Shown: positions 17,097 to 25,878, numbered from the stretch's first letter. The stretch: 64,000 nt of DNA from Saprospiraceae bacterium (GCA_041392805.1 JAWKLJ010000001.1:5578501-5642500), one strand, 5' to 3'. Notes: generated from the letters alone by a model not told the origin. Numbers and translations: made by a program.

Positions 17097-18245
17097 TCAC
17101 CTATTGGCGATCCTTCCGGTATCTTCACTAGTGAGGGTGTAAATCTCGACCTTTTGCTTTTTACCTTTTAACTCATAAATCCCCATCCTTTTCGGTGCCA
17201 AATCGTGAGGGGGGAGATTGAGTTTATCAAGCAAGGTTTTGGATAAAAGGATGCGTGTTTCGTATTTATGGCAAAGATTAATGATCCGGGAGGTGGTATT
17301 TAGCACATCGCCAGAATAGACAATATCTTTTTTGATCACACCAATTTCACCGGAAGTGACCATTCCACAATGCAGTCCTGCCTTGAAGTGAGGGATTTCA
17401 CCATATTTCTCGATATAGCGCGGGCCATTTTTCTGGATGGCTTCCTGCATCCAATAAAAACAACGAATGCAATTGGCACGGTGAACGCCCCTTTTAATAG
17501 GCCAGGAAATGACAATTTCATCTCCAACGTACTGGTATATTTCACCGCCTGTATCAATGATGGAGTTGGTAATGTCTCTGAAAAAATCATTCAGCAAGTT
17601 GAAAAACCGGATATGTCCTAAACGCTCAGCCATGGCTGTGGAGGCATTGATGTCGGCAAACAAAAAGACCCGCTCTTCCTCCAGCGGGCGATGGTAGCGC
17701 CCCGTGAGGAGCTTACCCAAAACGCCTGGGCCATATTTATCATTGACGTGCAGAAAAACGACCGTAAGAAAGGTAATAATCGTCCAAAAAATGAGGTTTT
17801 TGCCATAGACCCCATTGCGCAAAATATTCTGGGTACCTTCAATTACCTTTGGCGAGAAGGGAGACGAATGCAATTCAACACTAAGGAAAAGATCATAAAA
17901 TAAAGCACTAAATAAAAAATTTAGCGCAGAAATAACAATACTATTAAACAGCAGCGCAGCCCCAAAAGACTTGGTGCGGAAGAGATCCCTGAGGTAAAAT
18001 AGTAAAATGGCACCCGACAGGAGCGCCGTGATAAAAGCAGAGATGGTCGTTACCCAAAAATAGCTACTAAATTGGTATACGTCTGTAGGGGTGAAGTAAT
18101 CACTAATAGCTAGGGCCTGTGTATTCAATGCATCCAGTGCTCCGGCCATTGTCCAGAATAAAGCAATCCAAAGGATTTGTACAACCCTTCTTTTCGTTCG
18201 TCCCTTTAGTAGAAGGTTCATTAAATTTAGGCAGTAAGTTATCAC
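17097..18245 (-). CDS. Membrane-bound class III adenylate/guanylate cyclase-like protein
   Basis: 382 residues: four membrane helices (about 21-37, 62-84, 96-120, 147-167), then a class III cyclase domain from 193. The metal aspartates are Asp198 (FADINAST) and Asp242 (YVGDE), and the transition-state pair Asn316/Arg320 (NTTSR) is present, so it should be catalytic. The two substrate-choosing positions are not standard: Gln238 where ATP cyclases have Lys, and Val309 where they have Asp (Thr in many bacterial enzymes). The substrate is therefore uncertain. Similar four-helix cyclases are common in Bacteroidota. Converges with the adhesin gene, leaving 4 bp between the ends. Alternative start codons near the N-terminus cannot be separated. 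Confidence 0.82.
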   Translation of the reverse strand: MITYCLNLMNLLLKGRTKRRVVQILWIALFWTMAGALDALNTQALAISDYFTPTDVYQFSSYFWVTTISAFITALLSGAILLFYLRDLFRTKSFGAALLFNSIVISALNFLFSALFYDLFLSVELHSSPFSPKVIEGTQNILRNGVYGKNLIFWTIITFLTVVFLHVNDKYGPGVLGKLLTGRYHRPLEEERVFLFADINASTAMAERLGHIRFFNLLNDFFRDITNSIIDTGGEIYQYVGDEIVISWPIKRGVHRANCIRCFYWMQEAIQKNGPRYIEKYGEIPHFKAGLHCGMVTSGEIGVIKKDIVYSGDVLNTTSRIINLCHKYETRILLSKTLLDKLNLPPHDLAPKRMGIYELKGKKQKVEIYTLTSEDTGRIANR

Positions 18246-18369
18246 AAAGTAATGAAAACAGCGTTGAAGAGGTAATGATAACTAAATTTAGATGAAAATA
18301 ATTCCGGTAGAATGGAATGGAGGTCGAAATAAGCTAGCGGAATTGATTCAGGTTATGTAGTTTTGCAAA

Positions 18370-18948
18370 ATGCAAGAATACCTATTTAATATAGATACTG
18401 CGCTGATTACCAAGCGCGCCGTGGTACGTCGATTCCGCGAAAATGACGGCGAGCAATTGTATGACCTGATCCAAACCAACCGAAGTTACCTGGAAGACGC
18501 CTTCCCGTTGACCGTAGCTGATACCAGCTCCAAAGAAAAAGCGGAATGGTTTGTCCGTGTTCGAATCGCCAAATGGTTGCTACAGGAAGAGTATTGCTTC
18601 GGCGTTTGGGACAATGATTCGGCTAAGCTCATAGGTTTTATCCGCCTGTTCCGCATCGACTGGCGCATCCCCAAATCGGAGATCGGCTTTTTTGTCGACC
18701 GCGACTTCAGCGGCAAGGGCATCATGACCGAAGTGCTGCTCACCATCATCCGCTTCGCCTTCGGCCAACTCAAGCTCGAAAAGATCAGCCTCCGCACCGC
18801 CATGGACAACTACGCTTCTCAGCGCCTGGCCCGCAAATGTGGCTTTGGCCGCGAAGGCGACCTCCGCGCCGACTTCAAGAAAACCAGCGGCGAAGTGATC
18901 GACGTCATGATGCTGGGGCTGACGCGGGGGGAGTGGGAGAAGATTTGA
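18370..18948 (+). CDS. GNAT acetyltransferase, RimJ/RimL-like
   Basis: 192 residues of the GNAT fold. Residues 18-40 match the RimJ/RimL start (VVRRFRENDGEQLYDLI), the acetyl-CoA loop is around 113-122 (RDFSGKGIMTEVL), and the terminal LRTAMDNYASQRLARKCGF motif is typical of enzymes acetylating protein N-termini or small amines. The target is unknown. An 8-nt TAGTTTTG lies at 18358-18365 directly before the ATG, but its TTG partner is poorly spaced. The second half of the gene (from about 18660) is clearly richer in G+C than the first half. Confidence 0.82.
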   Translation: MQEYLFNIDTALITKRAVVRRFRENDGEQLYDLIQTNRSYLEDAFPLTVADTSSKEKAEWFVRVRIAKWLLQEEYCFGVWDNDSAKLIGFIRLFRIDWRIPKSEIGFFVDRDFSGKGIMTEVLLTIIRFAFGQLKLEKISLRTAMDNYASQRLARKCGFGREGDLRADFKKTSGEVIDVMMLGLTRGEWEKI

Positions 18949-18956
18949 GGGGTGGA

Positions 18957-19448
18957 TTATTTACCGAGAAAAGCGTCGATATAGGGTATGAAATCATCTA
19001 ATTGTTCTACCTGCGGAACCCCATACCGCTCGCAAACAATATCGACATTGCCTTTTCGCCAAAATCCTTCTGGACAGCAGACCACCAGTTTTTTCGATTG
19101 TGCATAAAGACCCAACTCTAAAAGACTTATTGGTGATTGTGTACTCGGATCGAAATACATGATAATTAGATCGGCAACTTCCAAGCCTTCTAATTCCCAT
19201 TCCACTTGTTCCCTAAAAGGTTCAAATGCCTTAATTTGCTGCCAGGATGAATCCCAACTCTCTCGCCTTGGATTGAGGATGGTAAAGGACGTATTTGAAA
19301 GTTGGTCCGTTAAATAGTCTTGCCATTTTTGAGCCTTGTCTTGGGCGATGCTACCTGCCAGGAAAATACTGGCGGTCGATACCTCAATCGGGTGAGGTGG
19401 TTTAATCATTATCATGTCAGCGGTTTTGCTATTTTTTAAAGATACCAT
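18957..19448 (-). CDS. Nucleoside 2-deoxyribosyltransferase-like protein
   Basis: About 163 residues from the ATG at 19448; an ATG at 19490 would add 14 residues, and one at 19412 (MIMIKPP) would shorten it. The core fits the Nuc_deoxyri_tr2 family: IFLAGSIAQ at the first strand, TILNPRRESWD at the second, and FREQVEWELEGLEVADLIIM with a terminal SLLELGLYA, where the glutamates supply the active-site carboxylates. Family members transfer deoxyribose between bases or hydrolyse nucleotides in salvage and pool cleaning; the exact activity here is unknown. Its end lies 8 bp from the end of the converging GNAT gene. Confidence 0.7.
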   Translation of the reverse strand: MVSLKNSKTADMIMIKPPHPIEVSTASIFLAGSIAQDKAQKWQDYLTDQLSNTSFTILNPRRESWDSSWQQIKAFEPFREQVEWELEGLEVADLIIMYFDPSTQSPISLLELGLYAQSKKLVVCCPEGFWRKGNVDIVCERYGVPQVEQLDDFIPYIDAFLGK

Positions 19449-19542
19449 TTTCCCCGCCCACTTCCGAACAAACCGTCCGATATCAAACACCTCATTACTT
19501 TTATTTATTCAATAACTAGCTGATTTATAACGTTTTATTCTT

Positions 19543-19557
19543 TGGCACGCTCCTTGG
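19543..19557 (+). promoter_or_regulatory. Candidate sigma-54 (-24/-12) promoter
   Basis: TGGCACGCTCCTTGG matches the sigma-54 consensus TGGCAC-N5-TTGC at all fixed bases but the last (G for C), with GG (19544-19545) and the -12 pair (19556-19557) separated by the required 10 nt. It points toward the efflux adaptor gene, 415 bp downstream, and a sigma-54 activator is encoded at the end of the same cluster (27135-28502). The link is inference. Confidence 0.45.
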
Positions 19558-19568
19558 ATGACCTATGG

Positions 19569-19741
19569 TGTGGCTAGTGGTTTTTTTTGGACGTGGAGGT
19601 ATTGGAGGGAAAGAGGTAGTGTAGGTTTGGGGCAAGCCTCAGCGATACAGGAGGTATTGAAATTGCCATTTTAATTCTATTGTGGCTAGTGGTTTTTTTT
19701 TGGACGTGGAGATATTGGAGGGAAAGAGATAATGGAGATGT
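19569..19741 (+). repeat. GGACGTGGAG composite repeat, tandem copies
   Basis: Two copies of TGTGGCTAGTGG-T8-GGACGTGGAG...GGAGGGAAAGAG start near 19569 and 19681, a 112-nt period. Between them lie a diverged dyad module (GGGGCAAGCCTCAGCGA, 19630-19646) and an ATTGCCATTTTAATT tail, so one complete three-module unit is present. Together with the inverted copy at 19895-19941, this fills most of the 480-bp gap before the adaptor gene. Confidence 0.6.
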
Positions 19742-19894
19742 AATTGGACTTTGGACGTTCATGGGGTTGAAATCGGACTACCTTTGGTAGTTAAAAGGTT
19801 GGAAGAAAGATGGTAGAACTCTTATTTTCCGACTTCCGACTTCCCACTTCTAATAGGGAAACCTAGGGATTTCCAAAAGCGCCTAAAGGAACTA

Positions 19895-19941
19895 AATCCC
19901 TCCAATCCCTCCACACCTCCACTACCTCCACGTCCAAAAAA
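19895..19941 (-). repeat. GGACGTGGAG repeat module, inverted copy
   Basis: Read on the minus strand this is TTTTTTGGACGTGGAGGTAG followed by TGGAGG-type repeats, the same module as at 19586-19620 but inverted. It ends 30 bp before the start codon of the efflux adaptor. Confidence 0.55.
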
Positions 19942-19971
19942 TCCAGTCCACAATTCAGCAAAAAAATACAC

Positions 19972-21219
19972 ATGGACAAAGACATCGATCCACGCATTAT
20001 CAAGCAACAGAGGAGAAAACGCATCTGGTTTTTTCTGTTACTACTCCTCGTCGTGATAGCGGCGCTCTGGGGGCTGCGGCGCGTGCTGAGCACTCAGGTG
20101 GACGCGGGCCGCCTCCGCACCGCCACAGCCGAGATCGGGCGCATCGACAATACCCTCAACGCCTCCGGAGAGGTCATCCCGGCCTTCGAGCAGGTGATTA
20201 CAGCGCCCATCCGGGCAGAGGTGCGGGAGGTGCTGGTGAGCGTAGGCAGCCAGGTAGACATTGGAACGCCCATACTGGCACTGGACAAATCATTCACCGA
20301 ATTGGAATATGAGAAACTGAAGCAGGAATTGGAATTGAAACGAAATAGCATCACCAAGCTGCGCTTTCAGTTGGAGAAAACGCTCTTCGATTTGCAAATT
20401 ACAGATTCAATAAAGGCACTGCGGATAAATCAATTGCAAGCTGAGTTGGACAATTCGATTCGATTGGAGTCTATCGGTGGAGGAACGAAGGAGAGCGTCG
20501 ATAAAGCAGGCCTTGACCTCAAAATAGCAAAGCTGGAAAAGCAGCAGCTGGAGAACGACCTCCGCCTCCAGGAAAAGTCAACGATCACTGATTTACGGGA
20601 ATTAGAAATTCAATCCAATATACAGTCGAATGCCATTCGGGAGATGGAGGAGAAGCTCAAGCGGGCAGATATTGTGGCCAAACGGCCTGGTGTACTGACC
20701 TGGGTGAACGAAAACATTGGCTCAACCGTGAGTGAAGGGGAGTCGCTGGCTCGAATTGCTGATTTAAAATCTTATAAAGTACTTGGTACCTGCTCAGATC
20801 TTTATGCGGAGCGCCTGCGGGTGGGGATGGCCGTCTTGATTCGCCTGACGGACGAGGATAAGGTGCAGGGCTCGATTAGCAATATCCGCCCTTCTGTGGA
20901 GAATAATGTGATCACTTTTGATATCCAGTTGGAGGAAAGCAATCATCCGATGTTGCGGCCCAATCAGCGGGTGGAGGTCTTTATCGTTACCGCCTCTAAA
21001 AGCAATATCGTGCGGGTGGCAAATGGGCCGGCCTTCAAGGACTTGGCGCAGCAGTACGTGTTTGTGCTAAAAGACGGGATGGCGGAACGCCGAAGGGTAA
21101 ATGTAGGTATGACGAATTTTGACTTCGTGGAGATAGAAGGCGGCATAGAAGTGGGGGAGGAGGTGATTATTAGTGATATGACCCGGTATGAGCATTTGGA
21201 GGTGGTGGAGGTGAAGTGA
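19972..21219 (+). CDS. HlyD/MacA-type efflux periplasmic adaptor
   Basis: 415 residues. A short cytoplasmic N-terminus (KQQRRKRIW), one membrane helix (about 19-37), then the adaptor order: a lipoyl half (about 75-100, with APIRAEVREVLVSVGSQVDIG), a long coiled-coil hairpin (about 110-225), the second lipoyl half (KRPGVLTWVNENIGSTVSEG), a beta-barrel and a membrane-proximal domain. It should bridge the inner-membrane ABC permeases and the TolC-like channel encoded downstream. No substrate can be named. The first 300 nt are G+C-richer than the rest. An 840-bp repeat-filled gap separates it from the channel gene, so joint transcription is likely but not certain. Confidence 0.88.
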   Translation: MDKDIDPRIIKQQRRKRIWFFLLLLLVVIAALWGLRRVLSTQVDAGRLRTATAEIGRIDNTLNASGEVIPAFEQVITAPIRAEVREVLVSVGSQVDIGTPILALDKSFTELEYEKLKQELELKRNSITKLRFQLEKTLFDLQITDSIKALRINQLQAELDNSIRLESIGGGTKESVDKAGLDLKIAKLEKQQLENDLRLQEKSTITDLRELEIQSNIQSNAIREMEEKLKRADIVAKRPGVLTWVNENIGSTVSEGESLARIADLKSYKVLGTCSDLYAERLRVGMAVLIRLTDEDKVQGSISNIRPSVENNVITFDIQLEESNHPMLRPNQRVEVFIVTASKSNIVRVANGPAFKDLAQQYVFVLKDGMAERRRVNVGMTNFDFVEIEGGIEVGEEVIISDMTRYEHLEVVEVK

Positions 21220-22062
21220 TGGATTGTTTCAGATGTGAAAATTTGATCTAACGCTGCGTTCTTTGTCCAAAATTATTTTGTTCAATAGTATGTAGAAGCA
21301 GGTGGTTTTCTATTCAATTATTTGTTTTTCAGTGTTTTGTAGTGAAGGTGACTCTTGGTGTTGCCTTCGTCGACTTACTTTTTTTCTATCGCAAAAAAAA
21401 GTAAGCAAAAAAAGCTCGGCGAAATAAACTCCTCCGTCAAACAGTATTTCGCCCAGCCACCCGCGCTTCTGTGTCGCTGAAAGGACTTATGCAAAAAGAA
21501 GTGTCATGAAAATTTAGCCGTTAATATTCCGTGGGTAGTTTGTGACAATTTTTTTTCTTGGACATAGAGTTATCGATGGTTTAAAAGTAATGGAAGTGAT
21601 TGGGGGACTGGCCTTATTCATTTTAGTGGAGAAAGTGCCGAAAATCCGTTTAAAACAGAATACTGTTTGAGCAAACCAAATACCACGAATGAAACAAAAG
21701 GACAAGGTAATCAAAATACTTCAGGCAAGACAAAAATCCAAAGTGCGAGTTTATTCGGTTTAGGATTTTCGACGCTTTCGCAGCGTTAAAAATGAATAGA
21801 GCCTAGATTTTCCCGACCTGAAGGTACGGGACACGTTTGGTCCTTTTTCATCATGGAAAAAGGACAAAGCAAAACTAAAGCCTTGTTCCAGAGCTATTGA
21901 GGGAATAAGGAGGCAACGTGAGTCCTCCCATAAAAGGGGTAAAAAATTATATAAAAGAGTTACGCAGAGGAGCCGAGACCGCAGAGAACGTGCCAGGGTC
22001 TATTTTTCGACCTTTTCGCCTGCAACTCAATGCTGAAGCTATACAATCAATAAAAAATTGAA
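21220..22062. other. Repeat-rich gap between adaptor and channel genes
   Basis: 843 bp with no supported gene. It holds three strong hairpins (21374-21385/21394-21405; 21418-21425/21446-21453; 21840-21849/21856-21865), a degenerate GGACGTGGAG module (21549-21602, reading TTGGACATAGAGTTATCGA), and near 21958-21990 a GTTACGCAGAGGAGCCGAGA segment of a type I recall as scattered in many bacterial genomes. It looks like an accumulation of old repeat remnants. Confidence 0.5.
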
Positions 22063-23520
22063 ATGCGAACAATCTATATAATCCTACTATTCCTCCTTAC
22101 CTCCACCTTGGCCAGCACCCAAGTAGGAGAAGAAATCACCCAACAGACGTTGCAAGCAACTATCCAATGGGCGCAGGAGGCGTCCATTGCCGCGCGGCGG
22201 GCAGCCACCTTGCAAACGACGCGCTATTGGGAATTTCGGTCCTTTCAGGCCAATTATAAGCCGCAAGTACAGCTCAATGGCGTTTTGCCTGGTTTTACGC
22301 GCTCCTTTCAGGAGGTGATCCAGCAAGATGGGACGATTCGGTTTTTATCGGTATCAAATAACAATGCCAATGTGGGTTTGTCTATCAGCCAGCCGATTGC
22401 CCTGACGGGGGGAACGCTCTTCGTCGGTACGAGCTTGCAGCGATTTGATAATTTTAAGGAAAAACAAACTTTCTTTAATGGTGCGCCAGTGGAAATTGGG
22501 ATAGAGCAGCCGCTTTTTGCATATAACTCGCTCAAGTGGGATAAAAAAATAGCGCCCCTTCGCTACCGGGAATCCCAGCAGGACTACATCGGTAACATGG
22601 AAGAGATTGCCCTGAATACCGTGGATTTTTTCTTTAACCTCTTGGTGGCCCAAACCAATTTCCAAATTGCAGAAACCAACCTGGCCAATACAGATACCAT
22701 TTATCAAATCACCTTGGAGCGCCAAGCACTTGGCAAGGCCTCCCGCAATGATGTCCTGCAATTGCGACTGGAGACGCTGAAGGCCAAAAAGGCCCAGGCG
22801 ACTGCTGAACAAGACTTGGCGGCTGCTCGCCAGCAATTGAGTGCCTATATTGGGAAGCAGATGGGGGAAGATTTGCGCTTGGACCTGCCGGAGATCATCC
22901 CGGATATTATCATCGAATCGACAAGAGCCATCCAAGAAACAATGACGAACCGACCGGATGCGATTGGGTTCTTGCGCAGAGCGCTGGAGGCGCAGGCGGC
23001 TGTGGCGGCTGCAAAAGGGCAAAATGGATTCTCCGCCGCGCTGGTCGGTGGGTTTGGGATGTCGGGAAGCGGGGAGCGACTGGGACAGGTGTACTCGGAG
23101 GCACAAGACAAGGAGAGCCTGTTTTTGCGCTTTAATATTCCCATTCTGGACTGGGGGCGATCAAAATCTCAATTAGAGACGGCTAAGGCACAACAAAAAT
23201 TAACGACCTTCGAAGTAGAGCAGGATCGGATCAACCTGGAACAGGAGGTGCTTACCCAGGTCAATCTTCTGGATATGTTTCGCCAGCAGGTCTTGCTGAA
23301 TAAAGAGGCCGATGAGGTGGCTGCTGCTCGATACCAGATAGCACAAGAACGGTTTATTTTAGGTAACCTAAGTATTACCGACCTGAGTATTGCTTTGCAG
23401 GAGAACGTCCAGGCCAAGCGGGATTACATCCAATCCTTATGGGATTTTTGGCGGACACATCATTCTATCCGGGTTTTAACCTTATTTGATTTTGAAAAAC
23501 AACAAAAAATAAATTACTGA
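22063..23520 (+). CDS. TolC-family outer-membrane efflux channel
   Basis: 485 residues with a signal peptide (1-18, ending AST) and the two-fold TolC/OEP architecture: two long helical hairpins with heptad patterns (about 185-245 and 285-330, then 385-450), each with a beta-strand pair. The motif ERQALGKASRNDVLQLRLE near 220 is the usual helix 3/4 sequence, and its partner AQERFILGNLSITDLSIALQ near 427 is in the second half. It would form the outer-membrane exit duct for the adaptor and ABC permeases of this cluster. The ATPase gene starts 2 bp after its stop codon, so the two are co-transcribed. Confidence 0.9.
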   Translation: MRTIYIILLFLLTSTLASTQVGEEITQQTLQATIQWAQEASIAARRAATLQTTRYWEFRSFQANYKPQVQLNGVLPGFTRSFQEVIQQDGTIRFLSVSNNNANVGLSISQPIALTGGTLFVGTSLQRFDNFKEKQTFFNGAPVEIGIEQPLFAYNSLKWDKKIAPLRYRESQQDYIGNMEEIALNTVDFFFNLLVAQTNFQIAETNLANTDTIYQITLERQALGKASRNDVLQLRLETLKAKKAQATAEQDLAAARQQLSAYIGKQMGEDLRLDLPEIIPDIIIESTRAIQETMTNRPDAIGFLRRALEAQAAVAAAKGQNGFSAALVGGFGMSGSGERLGQVYSEAQDKESLFLRFNIPILDWGRSKSQLETAKAQQKLTTFEVEQDRINLEQEVLTQVNLLDMFRQQVLLNKEADEVAAARYQIAQERFILGNLSITDLSIALQENVQAKRDYIQSLWDFWRTHHSIRVLTLFDFEKQQKINY

Positions 23521-23522
23521 CC

Positions 23523-24188
23523 ATGATAAAGTTAGCAAACATCGAAAAAATTTATCGTACCAAAACCATCGAAACCCTGGCCTTGAATAGTATCAACTTG
23601 AATGTAGAAAAAGGAGAATTCCTTTCAATCATGGGACCGTCCGGTTGTGGCAAGAGCACGCTGCTTAATATCATTGGCTTGCTGGATGAGCCCAGTGAAG
23701 GCATGATAGAGATTGAAGGCACCAACTTTAAGGGGTTTAATGACAAACAGCTGGCCCGTTTTAGAAACCAAACCCTTGGTTTTATCTTCCAAAGTTATCA
23801 CCTGATCAACGATCTGCCGGTGGTGGATAATGTCGAACTGCCTTTGTTGTACCGAAGTATGTCGGGCAAAGAACGCCGCCGCCTGGCAACGGAGGCCCTG
23901 GGGAAAGTCGGATTGAGTAACCGGCTCAGCCATTTCCCCAATCAGCTCTCAGGTGGACAGCGCCAGCGCGTCGCCATCGCCCGGGCCATCGTCGGAAACC
24001 CCAAGATCATCCTCGCTGATGAACCTACGGGTAACCTGGACAGCGTCATGGGCAATGAAGTCATGGATATCCTCCTCGGCTTAAACCAACAGGAACAAAC
24101 CACTATCGTCATGGTGACACACGATGAGACCATGGCTAATAAGACACATCGTTTGGTTAGGTTATTCGATGGCAGCCAGGTGGTGTAG
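23523..24188 (+). CDS. ABC transporter ATPase, MacB/LolD type
   Basis: 221 residues, the normal length for a stand-alone LolD/MacB-type ATPase. Walker A GPSGCGKST (about 39-47), Q-loop FIFQSYHL, signature LSGGQRQRVAIARA, Walker B IILADEPTGNLD and the switch histidine in MVTHDE are all intact. It powers the FtsX/MacB-like permeases encoded at 24607-27038. Coupled to the TolC gene by a 2-bp gap. The second half is G+C-rich compared with its neighbours. Confidence 0.93.
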   Translation: MIKLANIEKIYRTKTIETLALNSINLNVEKGEFLSIMGPSGCGKSTLLNIIGLLDEPSEGMIEIEGTNFKGFNDKQLARFRNQTLGFIFQSYHLINDLPVVDNVELPLLYRSMSGKERRRLATEALGKVGLSNRLSHFPNQLSGGQRQRVAIARAIVGNPKIILADEPTGNLDSVMGNEVMDILLGLNQQEQTTIVMVTHDETMANKTHRLVRLFDGSQVV

Positions 24189-24606
24189 GCGGGGGACGCC
24201 TGGGGAGGTTTAGGGTTTAAAGAGTTTAGGATTTAAGGGTTTAGGGGTTTGGAGGTGAAGAACACGGATTCTCATTCACTTGGAAATTCAAAGTTAATCG
24301 GGTTTACGCGATTACCCTTTAAACTTCCCTCACCACCCACGACCTTCAAAACCTTAAACTCCTACACTGCTAAACTTTCAGATCCCCAAGTACTCAGAGC
24401 ATGTTTGGAGGTCACCCTTTGGGCCTAAAACTATCCCTTTTTCGCTGATACTTCGTTACTTTTTTCGTCCGTACCGAAGGGTATGAACTTCAAAAAGCGC
24501 CTAGTCTCAGCGAAAAATTGACACTTTTTGCCTCCAAAAGCGACCTCCAAACATGCTCTCAAAAGCCTAAACCTTCAACCAAAACAGTCAAAACTTAGAA
24601 AAAATC
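24189..24606. other. Intergenic gap with TTTAGG-rich stretch and hairpin element
   Basis: 418 bp inside the efflux cluster. 24205-24255 is a run of degenerate TTTAGGG-like units, partly mirrored as CCTTAAACTCC near 24345. The long-hairpin element at 24396-24559 follows. No gene or clear promoter is seen before the permease start. Confidence 0.5.
24396..24559. repeat. Long-hairpin element, copy 3 (164 nt)
   Basis: The ends AGAGCATGTTTGGAGGTC (24396-24413) and GACCTCCAAACATGCTCT (24542-24559) are perfect 18-bp inverted repeats. Length equals that of the copy at 10379-10542, and the inner sequence is clearly related (CACCCTTTGGG, GATACTTCGTTACT, CGTCCGTACC, CTTCAAAAAGCGCC). Pairing between the arms continues imperfectly inward for about 50 nt. 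It lies between the ATPase and the first permease gene. Confidence 0.8.
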
Positions 24607-25878
24607 ATGTTAAAAAACTATATCAAAATAGCTTGGAAGGTGCTAGGGCGGAACAAGTTCTTCACCTTTGTTAGTCTTTTCGGGATCAGCTTTACCTTGG
24701 CAGTATTGTTAGTGGTGGCCACCCTATTGGAGGACTTGCTCAATCCAAAGTATCCGGAAACGAATAGCTCAAAAACACTGACGGTGCAGAATGTCACGCT
24801 TAGAAATGAGAATCGAAGCAGTATGTGGCGAAGTAATGCCAGTTTTTATTTTCTGGACCATTATGTGAAAAAACTGAAAACACCTGCTTTGGTCTCTATT
24901 AATTCAGAAAGTAATAATACGACTACTTTCGTGGGGGATAAAAAGCTGAAACTTAAATTGCGCTATACCTGCGAGAACTACTGGAAGGTTTTTGATTTTG
25001 ATTTTATCGAAGGCAAACCTTATGGCAAAAAAGAAATTGATGACAATGCCTTTGTAACCGTCATTACGGAATCGACAAGAGATGACTATTTTGGCAAAGG
25101 CGTATCTGCGGTAGGAAAAAGTTTAAACGCCAATAATGCCAATTATACTGTTTTAGGAGTAGTCAAGGATGCCTCTTTTTTACGCCTGTCAACAGATGCA
25201 AACATGTATACCCCTTATAATACGTGTCCTTGGGACCTCCAAAAAGTAGAATTCATAGGTGGTTTTGAGGCTAATCTTATGGCACATTCCAGGTCGGATC
25301 TTAAAGCCATCAAAGCGGAATTTGATAATATGATCAAACGCATTGAAATTCCGGCGGAAGAAGAGATGAAGGTCATAGAAGTGAAAGCTGTTACCAGATT
25401 AGAACAAATAGCAGAAGAGTTTTTTGGCAGTGCAAACTCTGATGACATTAGTTCGTCGGATTCAAAGGCGGTAAACCTTTTTATAAGCACCCTGATAATA
25501 GGAATGTTACTTTTTATGCTGCTCCCAGCTGTAAACTTGGTCAACCTAAATACCAGTAGAATAATGGAACGTGCTTCGGAGATAGGGGTGAGAAAAGCTT
25601 TTGGTGCTACTTCTTCTAATCTAACCATTCAGTTTTTGGTGGAGAATATTCTATTGACCCTAATTGGTGGCGGTATTGGTCTGATCCTGGCTTATATTTT
25701 AGTGACTATACTCAACAACAGTGGCTTGATCCCTAATGCTCAATTTCAAGTTAATTTCACTGTTTTTCTGGCGGGACTTGTCTTTTGCCTGGTTTTTGGT
25801 TTATTATCGGGCGTCTTACCTGCATTACGCATGTCCAAAATGCGAATTGTTAACGCAATAAAAGGAAGTGAATCATGA
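24607..25878 (+). CDS. ABC transporter permease, MacB/FtsX type (first)
   Basis: 423 residues: N-terminal membrane helix (about 17-40), a large periplasmic MacB_PCD domain (about 50-285) and three C-terminal helices (about 295-315, 345-370, 385-408) with the FtsX motif EIGVRKAFGATSSNL. Works with the ATPase at 23523 and the second permease as a heterodimer, moving a substrate from the periplasm through the adaptor and TolC channel. MacB-like systems export peptides, lipopeptides or macrolides; the substrate here is unknown. Its last codons overlap the next gene by four bases (ATGA), showing translational coupling. Confidence 0.88.
   Translation: MLKNYIKIAWKVLGRNKFFTFVSLFGISFTLAVLLVVATLLEDLLNPKYPETNSSKTLTVQNVTLRNENRSSMWRSNASFYFLDHYVKKLKTPALVSINSESNNTTTFVGDKKLKLKLRYTCENYWKVFDFDFIEGKPYGKKEIDDNAFVTVITESTRDDYFGKGVSAVGKSLNANNANYTVLGVVKDASFLRLSTDANMYTPYNTCPWDLQKVEFIGGFEANLMAHSRSDLKAIKAEFDNMIKRIEIPAEEEMKVIEVKAVTRLEQIAEEFFGSANSDDISSSDSKAVNLFISTLIIGMLLFMLLPAVNLVNLNTSRIMERASEIGVRKAFGATSSNLTIQFLVENILLTLIGGGIGLILAYILVTILNNSGLIPNAQFQVNFTVFLAGLVFCLVFGLLSGVLPALRMSKMRIVNAIKGSES

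Noticed and set aside
21980..21995. Sigma-54-like match on the minus strand (TGGCACGTTCTCTGC)
   Set aside because: It points into the 3' end of the adaptor gene with no gene to drive, and lies in a repeat-like segment. It is kept as a warning about chance matches.
22354..23106. 250-codon minus-strand frame opposite the TolC gene
   Set aside because: Shadow of a well-supported TolC-family gene; composition is typical of a reverse-complement frame.
24205..24255. Telomere-like TTTAGGG sequence suggesting a linear replicon end
   Set aside because: Units are degenerate and internal to a gene cluster, and flanking genes continue normally on both sides.
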